From the NCBI GenBank assembly GCA_036873135.1, contig JAPTYO010000002.1, forward strand, positions 17,944,452 to 18,008,451: a stretch of 64,000 bases of DNA, in the 5' to 3' direction. A model generated the notes under the pieces. The model ran no database searches, was not told the DNA's origin, and was given only the letters and a program-made list of their open reading frames with translations. The translations under genes and the position numbers were made by a program. Origin of the DNA: Clarkia xantiana subsp. parviflora (taxonomy: Eukaryota; Streptophyta; Magnoliopsida; Myrtales; Onagraceae). Numbering within the stretch: position 1 is the stretch's first letter; each line of letters begins with the position of its first letter. Of the stretch, positions 34,715 through 45,007 are shown piece after piece.

Positions 34715-36337
34715 CTATAAGAATGAAGAAGCCCCAGCAAGGCCATGATGCAAGAGATTATGAGCAATGGCATCCCTCGCCTTCATCGAGCTCCCGGACC
34801 TAACCACCACCTCAGGCACCATCTCATCATCAACAATCTCAATCTTAAGCTCATCTTCCATTTCCTCACCTCTCATTTCACAGATATTATGCAAAACACA
34901 GCATGCCCCAAGCACGGTCGGCAATTCGAGCAGTTTCACCTCCGTCCTCTTCTGCAAACAACTCCACCGCCCCTTCATCTTCGCAAAAGCCTCCTTGGCC
35001 ACCTTCTGAACCTCCAAAACCTTCTCATTGAATCCATGCTGGGTCCAGGTAAGGTTCTGTTGGGTGTAAGGGACTAGAACCCAATCCAGCAAGGGATACC
35101 CCGAACCGCCTATGATCCACACGCCCTTTAGGAGTCCATTGTTGGCTCTTTGGTAAAGGGCGGATTTTTCCAACACTTGGTCATCCGGCATGGACCCGGG
35201 CCAACCTATGCACACATCAGTGAAGACCCCACGAGGGTCCACTACGCCCTGCAATGTGATAGAGTACGAGGTTTTCTGGTTTCGTTCAGTGTGTCGTTTG
35301 TTGAAGTAAGCAGCGACACTGATCTTAGGAGCAATGATTGGGATATGAGTTGTGTACATTGACCCAACAACGTTTGGGATACCCGAAACTGATTCGAACT
35401 CGTTCTTGATTCTTCTTAGGGTTTCTTCTTCAGGCCATTGCAGATATTTAGGCATCAAGACAGTTTTAATGGCAGAGCAAACTTCGAGCACGAGTTTATG
35501 GCAAGTGGAGATTCCAAGACCGAACCTTTTGGAGACGAGCCGGAGGGGTTCGCCGGTGGCTAGCCTCCATATGCAGACGGCTACTCTTTGCCGGACGGGG
35601 ATGGCAGTTCGTAGGGTCGTGTCTTCTTTGGCTATGGCGGAGTTCAGTTCCTCACAAATGAGGTCGAACGTCTCTTTTCCCATTCGAAAGGCTTTCTTGA
35701 AGTCCTGGTCAGGGAAGTCGGGCCTGTTGCACTCGTCCCACCACGCGTTCGACCGCTCCTTCACCCATAACCTCCGATTATTCCCGCCACCGCCAGAAGC
35801 CACTTCCCCTCCGCCGCCTTTCTTGGTGGATTTTGATGACTTATGCTGCTGCTCCACTCCAACAGAGGAATCCCTAGATTTTCTGCTCCTACTCGAGTGG
35901 TCAATTTCGTCGACTTCGATGCAATTGGAGTAGAAATCAGCCAGTTCCTTGGTCTTCTTCGACGGATTAGTCTCAAAGAAGATCATTTCCTTCTCCTCCG
36001 ATGCCCGGTCATCCAACAACGACAGAGAGGTAATCACGCTCTTACTTTCATCGACGGACCCCGATTCATCAGCATCGCCGCTTTCCTTCCTCGGATTCCG
36101 CCTCTGCCGCTTAGCAGGTGGAACTGCGACGGCGGCTTCGTTCATCTGCAGCAGGTTGTAGACGTGGGAGAGGGTTTGCGGGTGCTCAACGGAATCAAGT
36201 TTCATGAAAAGGGGGATGATCTGAATTGACCAGAGAGGAGAGGGAAATTGAATTGGCGCAGAAAGCGGAGGTCTTGGAGACTGGTAACCTTGAATCTGGA
36301 AGCGTATGCAAGGTGTATGAATAATTGTCTGAAACAA
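34715..36337 (-). CDS. ALP1/HARBI1-like domesticated Harbinger transposase
   Basis: Single-exon protein of the plant family derived from PIF/Harbinger transposases, probably a nuclear or chromatin-associated protein, not an active nuclease. From the Met at 36337 it is 540 residues; in-frame Mets at 36205 (residue 45) and 36145 (65) are alternative starts, and 36205 seems as likely. It has a basic, acidic and Gly-rich N-terminus, then RRLWVKERSNAWWDECNRPDF (about 188-207), a helix-turn-helix-like stretch RLVSKRFGLGISTCHKLV (266-283), and a DDE_4-type core. At GSMYTTHIP (325-333) the usual GxxDGTH Asp is Tyr328. PGSMPDDQVL (380-389) and KEAFAKMKGRW (448-458) keep acidic residues. The C-terminus ARDAIAHNLLHHGLAG is family-typical. 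Loss of the first Asp supports domestication. Confidence 0.9.
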   Translation of the reverse strand: MFQTIIHTPCIRFQIQGYQSPRPPLSAPIQFPSPLWSIQIIPLFMKLDSVEHPQTLSHVYNLLQMNEAAVAVPPAKRQRRNPRKESGDADESGSVDESKSVITSLSLLDDRASEEKEMIFFETNPSKKTKELADFYSNCIEVDEIDHSSRSRKSRDSSVGVEQQHKSSKSTKKGGGGEVASGGGGNNRRLWVKERSNAWWDECNRPDFPDQDFKKAFRMGKETFDLICEELNSAIAKEDTTLRTAIPVRQRVAVCIWRLATGEPLRLVSKRFGLGISTCHKLVLEVCSAIKTVLMPKYLQWPEEETLRRIKNEFESVSGIPNVVGSMYTTHIPIIAPKISVAAYFNKRHTERNQKTSYSITLQGVVDPRGVFTDVCIGWPGSMPDDQVLEKSALYQRANNGLLKGVWIIGGSGYPLLDWVLVPYTQQNLTWTQHGFNEKVLEVQKVAKEAFAKMKGRWSCLQKRTEVKLLELPTVLGACCVLHNICEMRGEEMEDELKIEIVDDEMVPEVVVRSGSSMKARDAIAHNLLHHGLAGASSFL

Positions 36338-38127
36338 AAAGAAAGATGTGTGAACAAGGCGTTGTAGAGTTGTGAATTTTGTGAGAGGGGGTAATTGAGT
36401 GTGGTAGGGTACGCTGTTTGACCACGGAACTTCATATTGTAGAGCCAGCTAAAAAATCTATGACCGACCTCAAACTTTGTAGATTACACCTTTAGTCCCC
36501 TATCCTCTTAAATGAGGCTTTCTATTAATATGTATTTAACTATTATAATTTAGAATCATGATAGACATTCCGACTATTATAATCCGAGAAAGTCCGATCC
36601 AGACACAGGGGCAGCGCTGTAAATTTTATGAACTTTTTGGACAAATTTACTTCATCTCTGTTTTCGGAACTTGTGGGACCAAATGGTCGGAACACATATC
36701 ATTTCCGTATAATTTATATGTTTGATTGTATGTTGGAAAATCCGCTGTCGGACTTATTAATCGCCCTTTATTTTTCAAAATCAATAGTTTCATTTTTGTT
36801 ACTTTCTAATTGTTCTAAGGTCTTATAAGTTGAATTAATCAATTTATGCAATATGACATGTTTGATTGTACGTATTATTTTAGAATATAATGTATATTTT
36901 AGTTCATATTTTATTTTAATTTGGTATTGATATTAATTAATATTATAAGTATTTTATATAGTAAATCATGTATTAAGCAGTTAAATCTTATAAAAAAATA
37001 ATACATTATCTAATATATATAGTAGTTAATGACTTAAATACATTTACCTAATAGATAATTGCTCCTGCGATTTCGGACCCGACTCCGGTCTGAACTCTGG
37101 CGATCTTGGGACCGACTCCAGCGGCCCTTGGCACTTTTAAATAATTGAAGTTACCTTTTTTTTATTATTTTTTTGCTATTAAAAATATAATCTCATTTAA
37201 AAATGCAGATGGGGTATTTTCGCTTTTTAGTCATTTTATTAGAATATCCTAGTAAATGACTCATTCAAACATTGTATTAGGATATCCTAATACATGATTC
37301 ATACAAATATAGTATTATCTAAACACCAATTAGAATATCTTAGTAGATACTTAATTAACAAGTAAATTATTACTAATAAGATGAATCAAATGGCCCCTTA
37401 CTGTATAAGATAATTCTTTAACCCTAAAATTCTATGAATGTTTTTAAAAATAATGAAAGTCTATGATTCAGAAGTTTATTACATCATAAAAATAAAACAT
37501 TTTCAATCATAAAATGTATTTTATGCACAAAAAATTATTTCAAAATTATTATATATACCAAAAATTATCTTATTTGTTTATTAATTTATCATAGTAGTGT
37601 ATGTAAGATAGAAATATATGATATTATATTATATGTGTCATTTGAAACGTTTTCACTTCTACGTTCACAGTATCTTAGTTTAGAAAAAAGTTATGGTTAT
37701 TTAAGAGTAAATAATCAAATTATAGTAAATAGAAGTAAAAAAAAAATTACGTTTTATTTAATAACATAGATTAATATGAAGCGTTATGAAGTTTAAAATC
37801 GTTGATTATGACGCTTAACTCGATAATACACATTTGAGACCAAAAGTTTCTTAATTAATTTTATGGGTATTTCTATCTTGCTCCAAGAGCACTATACTTT
37901 TGATACTTTTTTTTGTATTTTTCTATTGCCTTAAATGTGAACCCAATAGGGAAATTTATATTATTATTAATATGATGTAAATATTAGGTGTGGTTAAAAA
38001 AATTAATATTTTTTTTCATACTTTTAAAGTTTTACATATGTTACAATTAAGTCAACCCTATTAATAAAAAAAAACATGGTGGTTAAAATCATAATTTTAT
38101 ACTCCAGAATTACCAGTTTTGTCACGT
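36338..38127. other. 5' flank of the ALP1-like gene and AT-rich spacer
   Basis: Includes the gene's likely promoter next to 36338. A GC patch at 37064-37133 (GACTCCGG words) and TTAGGATATCCTAATAC arms at 37236-37395, ending GGCCCCTTA, look like a highly diverged relative of the Tourist-like element at 9938. No other gene is seen. Confidence 0.5.
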
Positions 38128-38135
38128 CTCATTAT

Positions 38136-39309
38136 TAGGCCTGTCAAAACGGGTCAACCCTCGACCCGTGACCCGCGACCCGCGGGTCACCGACCACCCG
38201 ACCCGTGATTGACCCGGGGGTCACCACGGGTCAGGATCATAGACCCGTACCCGGGATCCCGGGTCACGGGTTGACCCGGGTCTGACCCGTGACCCGGGGT
38301 CTGCAAACAGCAGCTAGCAGCCGAGTAATGCAGCTGAGAAGAGCTGGAGCTGCAACAGACCAGCAGTTCAGCTGATTCACATATCATTCTGATTCAGACG
38401 AACAAGTATCATGGTTTATTGACCTTAGCAACAAAAAAAAAAGTTTCACGGTTTAGTGCAAACATAAACAATAAATATATAGATCAGAGTTTTGTATTTG
38501 TTCACGCAAAATTGGTACCATTCTCTTCAACAAGCTCTAAAGCACTTTCGTCACATACATAAGAAGCAACAAAATTGCAACAATACCAAACAATTATATC
38601 ATCCACCAACCCTACAGCCCATTGCCACTCCAATTATTATTGCAATTCAACTAATTACATTATATGCAACTCAGTATCACCAAATCGATATATTTGCTTT
38701 TCAGTTTTTATATATCATGTAACATGTTTGAGCAGAAATACAACATACAAAGGGAACATCCAATTACCAATTAGGCAATTACCAATCAGCACAACAGAGA
38801 TACAAAGGGAAGCGAGGACGGTGCGACGCGAGCGAGACGAGAGCGACAGAGCGTCTTGGAAGAGGAAGATTGGAAGACAGAGCTAGCCAGGGGAGCAGTG
38901 AACGCCGCGATTTTCTGGCCGAGCGAAGAGGAAGACAGAGGCAGAGTCAGCCAGCGCCAGGTGAGCTGAGGGCGGAGGCCGTTGAAGTTGAACGTTGAAG
39001 TAAGACTCAGACAAAGAACTAAGGCTGAGCGCCGCGATTTTCTTCTCTGCTGAAACTGAGCTGCTGAGTGCTGCGCTAAATTGGAGTTAAACATTAAAAA
39101 AAAAAAAAAAAACTGATAATTATTAGGGAACGGGTCACGGGCCGGGTCACGGGTCCTAACCATAAACCCGTACCCGGCCTGTTTCCAACGGGTCAGTAAC
39201 GGGTTGACCCGTAACTGACCCGTTAGCATATATGGCTGAACCCGGACCCGACCCGTGGCCGGGTCAATTACGGGTCAAATACGGGTCATGGGTAAAATTG
39301 ACAGCCCTA
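38136..39309. mobile_element. hAT-like element, ACCCGTGACCCG family
   Basis: An 1174-bp element with a perfect 8-bp duplication CTCATTAT (38128-38135; 39310-39317) and ends TAGGCCTGTCAAAACGGG and AATTGACAGCCCTA. Both arms are arrays of CGGGTCACGGGT/ACCCGTGACCC words. The middle 700 bp is unrelated, with a GC-richer purine-biased patch (38800-39060) that may be captured DNA. No recognised protein. Confidence 0.9.
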
Positions 39310-39317
39310 CTCATTAT

Positions 39318-40454
39318 ATGATATAACCTAGCAAAATTATATTTGAATAAAATGGTCACAAGAGGCTCATTATACGGTGAAATGGTCAACGGAGAGCAAC
39401 TACTTTCACAAGTAGGAATTCGATTCTAAAATCAATTAAGAGGTATATATTCAATATGTTATGCTCTTAACAACTTAACCATCATCTTGTACTGCGTAGT
39501 TGAGGTTGTATTTTCGGCCGACATGTAGTTGAGTTGACTACGTAAAGGGTATGACGTGGCGAACCAAAAGTGGCTAAAGAGATGCGAGAGCACGAGAGTG
39601 GCGGTTTGTGGTGGTGTGAACGCGGCAACGGCGGGTGCTGAAGTGTGGTGGTAGCCTAGGTCCTCGATCGAAGGTGACTTCTCATTACGCGCTTTTTTTA
39701 ATATTTCTTTTTGGAAAAACCTCTTCCTCTCAATAGTGTAGTGTAGGTGTAGGCACATAAAAAAGCTTATGATGCTCGACATGTTGAGGAGGCACAAGGA
39801 GTGAAGCTAGCAATACACCACGGATTAATTAGTAAATCTGTTGTGAACCAAATCTGAAGCGCTACAAGGAGGCATGATTGGAGGTTGGATAACATTATCA
39901 ACAACATTATATAACCTGCTATAAATATCCATAGGTGTCGTGGAGTTTCTCAGAAGGAAAGACGAATCGATGTACAAATTGGATTATTTAAAACTTGATA
40001 GTTACGAGGTCTAATATCCAAAAAAAATTCAGTTGATGTATCTAATAGCCAAATAAGCTTCACTACTTCATCTTCTTTTGTTTGTTTCTATTACTTGATT
40101 GCGATCCCAAATGAATTTAATTGTTAAATAATATCGAATCCCAACAAAAATAAATATCATATATTATTATATGCCTTTGAAAGATCTTTACACAAAAAAA
40201 ATATATTCGTAAATCAGAATTTTACGCACTTTAATTACGTTACTCAAAACTAGATTATAGTGTAGTAAATAAAATTAAATAAATATATTTGAAGAAAGGT
40301 AAATTACATTATTATTTAATAACGTGTATTTTTTTAGTGCGTGTTAAAATTTAGAATTTCTAATATGTCATATGGCTTAATATAATATGTATTTGGATCA
40401 AAAGCTGTAAAATTAATTTTAGATCTTAATTATAAAGGTTTCGCACATATCATT
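39318..40454. other. Spacer, no supported gene
   Basis: AT-rich except for 39480-39700, where a 112-residue minus-strand frame (39459-39797) has no recognised domain. I do not call it a gene. Confidence 0.45.
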
Positions 40455-40464
40455 ATTTAGTTTA

Positions 40465-41271
40465 GGGTTAATAACCTATAAAAGGTCTGAAGTTTGACCC
40501 ATGTTAACCGGAGAGATCTGAAATTTCAAATGTTGATTTGAGAAGTCTGAGGTTTCAACTTTGTTGATATAAGAGGTCTCCATTAATTTTTTCCGTTAAA
40601 ACTGACGGAAGTTGGTCACGTGCTTGGCATGTGACCGGAAATAAAATTAAATCCCAAAAATGCCCTTCTATCAAAGTGCCCCTCACATGCTTGCAATGAA
40701 AAGACGAAAATGCCCTTAAAGCCACCACGGCTCCGGCGACCACCACACCGACTCCGACAACCACCACCACGGCTCCGGCGACCACCACACCGACTCCGAC
40801 AACCACCACCACGGCTCCGGCGACCATCACACCGACTCCGACAACCACCACCCCAGCTCCGGCGACCACCACCCCAGCTCCGGCGACTGCCATACGGCTC
40901 CGATTGGGCCCAAATCGGAGCCGTGGTGGCGGTCGCAGAGTTCGGTGGTGGTCGCCGGTTTCGGGGTGGTGGTGGCCTGAGCCGGGTGGCGGTGGCCGGA
41001 GTAATTTGATTTCATGGGTAATTTTGTCATTTCACAATTTCCTCAAATAAGATATTAAATAAAAAAAATATTAAAAGGGTAAGAATGTCATTTCACACAA
41101 TTATGTTAAATTTAACCCTAAAAATGGATGGAAAACCAAATTTCAACAATGTTGAAACTTCAGACCTCTCAAATCAACATTTGAAACTTCACCTCTCAAA
41201 TCAACATTTGAAACTTCAGACCTCTCAGGTTAACATGAGCCAAACTTCTAACCTTCCATAGGTTATTAACC
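40465..41271. mobile_element. Mutator-like MITE with internal minisatellite
   Basis: An 807-bp element flanked by ATTTAGTTTA on both sides (40455-40464; 41272-41281), a 9-10 bp duplication. Inverted arms of about 170 bp start GGGTTAATAACCTATA and end TATAGGTTATTAACC. The centre (40720-40890) is a 42-bp tandem repeat CACCACGGCTCCGGCGACCA. Same layout as 30800-31567 but with different arm sequence. Confidence 0.85.
40722..40890 (+). repeat. 42-bp minisatellite (ACCACC..CTCCGGCGAC)
   Basis: Four imperfect units alternating ACGGCTCCGGCGACCA and CACACCGACTCCGACAA, followed by a shorter CCCCAGCTCCGGCGAC variant. Frames on both strands (Pro/Arg-rich or Val/Gly-rich) are products of the repeat. Confidence 0.9.
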
Positions 41272-41334
41272 ATTTAGTTTAATTAAAATGTACACATTTC
41301 TTTACTTTTATAAAGACCTAAGCTTATATTATTA

Positions 41335-41372
41335 CTAGGTAGTTGTCCCTGCGTCCTGCGGGCGCGGGGTGA
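41335..41372 (-). mobile_element. Helitron 3' terminus, minus strand
   Basis: On the minus strand a GC hairpin (CCCxGCG paired with CGCxGGG, about 41348-41370) is followed by ACAACTAC and CTAG (41338-41335), then T. This is the usual Helitron 3' end. The element body would run to higher coordinates; the TC start was not located and may lie beyond the gypsy insertion at 42750-54613. Confidence 0.6.
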
Positions 41373-41606
41373 TTTGTTACATATGAATAGTTAGACAAAA
41401 AAAAATTAGGGATCAATTTCTTGTTTATATAGTAAAATTAAAAAATAAGCATCTCCTGGAACTTGTGCACTTTTTTAAGTAATGAAAAGCCTCTCTTGCA
41501 ACCAAAGATATCTGTTAAGAGTAAAAAAAAAAATCAACAATGGCTAATAGATAAATCCATTCATAAACTAATTTGTAGAAAATAAATAGAGTTGATCATC
41601 AATTAC

Positions 41607-42592
41607 CTCACATTTCTCAAATTCACGTACATGACGGGTATGGAAAGGCCAAAGGGTAATGTAGGTGTAATTACACAAAAAGTAAGTGCAGGTATCGATG
41701 TTAGAAGCTGCAAATCCAACAAAATCATTTATTCGTGTTGTCTAACACAAACATTTTATAATAGTTAATGTGGTAGTTTTAGAGGATTTATGCATGCTAA
41801 TAAACATTAATCATTTCAATTGCTTGATTTTATTCATTTTTAAGATGAAATAGAAGAAACTTCAAGGTTATACCTTCCAACCACCAATTAGTTTGACACA
41901 ATGCAGTCCAAAGAGTTGCGGGAAACATTCTTCTAATAGGTTGATAGCATCTGGAGAAGAATCTGAAAAGAAATGAAAAACAAATTAGGGTCAACAATGA
42001 AGTGATTAACCAATGTAATGTGTTTGTATGAAGGCAACTAACATTAACATGTGAAACTCTTCTCTAGTCTGGTATGAGAGTCCACAAAGAGCACTGATTC
42101 TTTATTTAAACAAGTTTGGAGTTAACATCAAATATTTTGATTAATAACAATTCGTACAAAAGCATGACCTTATAAAAAAAAAATCAAACTGAGCGCCAAG
42201 CGAGATCCAACAAAGAGAGCAGCACAAACCTGAAACAGTGATATTCATTTTTAGAAAAAGAGGACAAAAAGTAGTTATCTTCTCTTTAGGTAATCTTTCT
42301 CATTTTATAGTTTTGGTGCTCTCTAAAGGACAAATAAAATCTTTGTAGACTTATTTAAACCAGAGAGCAAACTTTAAAGGTCATGCCAAACTATAGTACG
42401 AAATCGTTGAAAGTAGAGTGAACAAAAGATTTACTGAACTTTCTCAAAGGTATATCACCTCCCAAAAGAAGAGAATGCCATGACGACATGAGCAACCCAA
42501 AAGAAGACAATGTCATGGCACCCCCCACCTATAGAAATTACCTTCTCGGTCTCAAGATTCACCAACTTATTAGTTTCCTTCAGTAATGATTC
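41607..42592 (-). pseudogene. Multi-exon gene fragment, possibly Helitron-captured
   Basis: Three exon-like blocks with matching splice sites on the minus strand: about 42592-42542 (ESLLKETNKLVNLETEK, donor GTAATT), 41962-41874 (acceptor TTTTCAG; SSPDAINLLEECFPQLFG...; donor GTATAAC) and 41707-41607 (acceptor TTTGCAG; donor GTAATTG). Blocks two and three join in frame as GGWKLLTSIPALTFCVI. I do not recognise the protein. It lies directly behind the minus-strand Helitron terminus, the classical place for captured exons. It could instead be a decayed host gene. Confidence 0.4.
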
Positions 42593-42749
42593 ATAATGTC
42601 ATAATTGAAGCAACCTACGAACCATGAAGGAATTTAGATTAAAAAATAAATTAATTCTAACCTAGAGTTGCATTTATAAAGCAAATATACATGTGAAGTG
42701 CAGTGGCTATTTCTAGAGGAAGAAGTAACTGTGCATCAGACTTTATTAT

Positions 42750-43553
42750 TGTTAAGACGTGTGACTCAGGTCAATGGGTCGCCGATCCGAGTGCCACTTC
42801 TCACGAGTAAAATCTTCGGTCCGATACTTCGTCTGCTCATAAATGTGATCTGTGTCCTTCACTTCCTTACCGACATGCAAAGAGGCAATAACCAAGCACG
42901 GAGGAGGGGATGCCTGGTTGAGCCCTCTCTGATGCCTAAGTGAGTCCGAGATTCTAGAGAGATAAAGTAAAGAGAAAACAGAGCTAAACTAGTAACCAAG
43001 TAACATGAACCGAATGAATTGAATTTGAGCAGTATATATAGACTTCGGGGGGGGGGGGGGGGGTTTAAGGTGGCTTAATGACACCGTTAACCCTTAAACG
43101 TACTTAATTAACAACGATAGTATTAAACCCTTAATAGCATGTAGAGGTGGGTGAAAGAGTCTAAGTGTCTGATAGGGAAAATGGGATCAGGTCGCCACGA
43201 TGGGCGGTTTTGGTGGCAAGGTTCGGGACCTCGAGTACACCCCTGAGAGGGGTGTTTCACGTCCGGGAAGGGTCCCGAGACCTTTGGGGTCGGGTGAAAA
43301 ATCCGACCCCCAAGGTCTGGAATTGGTCCAGGTTGGACCAATCCCTCCTAGGAGAGATTGGGGCGGCTCACCCGACCTCACCTAGATGAGATTGGGCCAG
43401 CAGACGGGTCCGGGCGAGTATTTTTGCTTGTCCGGGCCGTTCGCGCTGTGGGTCAAGTGTTCGGGTCCAAGTTTCGAATTATAATCGTAAGTGGGGTGAT
43501 CAAAATAAGACAATCTGAATGGAGACGGGTTCAAATTGGGCGTATATCCATCA
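42750..43553 (-). mobile_element. 3' LTR of the gypsy element
   Basis: 804 bp in plus orientation TGTTAAGACG...ATCCATCA. It contains a G run at about 43048-43062. It is shorter than the other LTR because it has a single CTCCTAGGAGAGATTGGG unit. Confidence 0.85.
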
Positions 43554-45007
43554 CGTGCCCCCGAGTCAACCAATGACTTAACCGTTGTTTGACTCTATTT
43601 TACGATGGGATGACACACGCAATTTGAAACCGTGATTTTACCTCTTGATGAATCCTTCGCTTGTTCGTAGGCGCCTTTTCCGGGCCATGTCCTCAGTTTC
43701 TCAAAATAGGGGAAATATAAACGTTAGAGAGAACGTGCACACGCCTAGGCCCGTGCCCGAAAATATGGATATAAAAATCTGATCTTCTCATGTATGTATC
43801 TAAAAATACGTATATGTCTGGGGATGCAGTGCAATCACGAATATGGACTAATGTGATCTAATTTCGTGTCATCATAATCAATACGTGAGCATGCATGGGT
43901 GGATCCTGTCTGTGAAAAAATATCTAAATTGGGCCTAAATTTTTTCTAAGTATGGGAAAATGAGATATATGCCTATAGAGTGCTAAACTGAATAAAAATG
44001 GGCCTAACAATAGTTAAAAGGGGGGGGGGGGGTAAAGATGATAGTTTTCTATCTAACCCTTAGATCTCTTTTAATTCAAATTGATGGTGGTGATTATGTC
44101 TCCTCTAAAAACCCTACACACTTTTACTTATAAAATAAGTGAATAAAATTACCTCACTTAGAGCCACCATCATCTTTTCTCTTCACTTCACATTCTTGGG
44201 GACCAAGAAAAACTCCAAGCCCTAAAATTAGGGGTGGTGGCCGGCTGAATTTTCCGGTGAGGGAAAGGAGCTTTGACGTGGCAGCACGGCGGAGGGGGGG
44301 ACCAAAAGCGGCGACAGAGGCCGGCCAGTGCAGCAGAGGCGGGAGAGGGCAAGATTTCTCCGGCGGGTGGCGTTGTCTCGGGGCGACGGGACTGGGCGGA
44401 GGAGCCGTGGCCAGCGGCGCGGACGACGACCAACGACGTCGTCTTCGCGGTGGGACTCCGACGGGATCGAGTGGCGAGGTCCTCCGGCGTGGCCAATCTC
44501 CGGTGAAAGGCAGCGGTGGTCATCTCACCGGCGGAGGTGTGGGTCAGCGAAGTTGCTGGCGACGACGGCTTCTTCCCGGCCACGACAGAGTTCCAATCTT
44601 GAACCGAGTATTCGAATCAGTTCGGGCTTTCCCAATGTTCGATCTTTTCCTTTCCCTGAACATATCAAATGCTCGTATTTGAATTGCCTATGCTTGACTT
44701 GTGATAATTTCCCGAATGCTTGTGTTGTGATTGTCGTGTTGCTTGGATAATCGTCGTTTGCCCGGATAATGGTTTTTGCCCGAGTGAAATTGCTTGATTT
44801 TTGTTGTCGTAAAATTGCTCGTACGTAGCCGTCGTTGTTATTGGATATCCTTGAGCCTTGATTGTTACTCGTTGATCGTTATGTGGTATAGTTGTAGATA
44901 TGTCGATGTTGGGCTATTTTCAAGCTTGCCCGGGAAATTACTATGTTCTGATACTTAGCTTGGTATGACATATATTATACTCGTGGTGGTGTCCAAAGAA
45001 TCAGACA
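43554..45007. other. Gypsy interior upstream of the antisense ORF
   Basis: Contains a poly-G run (44021-44032), then a GC-rich stretch (44220-44600) with overlapping frames on both strands that look compositional. It could be the 5' untranslated region of the antisense transcript. No domain is recognised. Confidence 0.45.

Noticed and set aside
40555..41030. Val/Gly-rich and Pro/Arg-rich frames
   Set aside because: Products of the 42-bp minisatellite inside the MULE-like MITE.
44188..44750. Several 130-140 residue frames on both strands
   Set aside because: GC-rich region with mutually overlapping frames and no domains; more likely untranslated DNA of the gypsy element.
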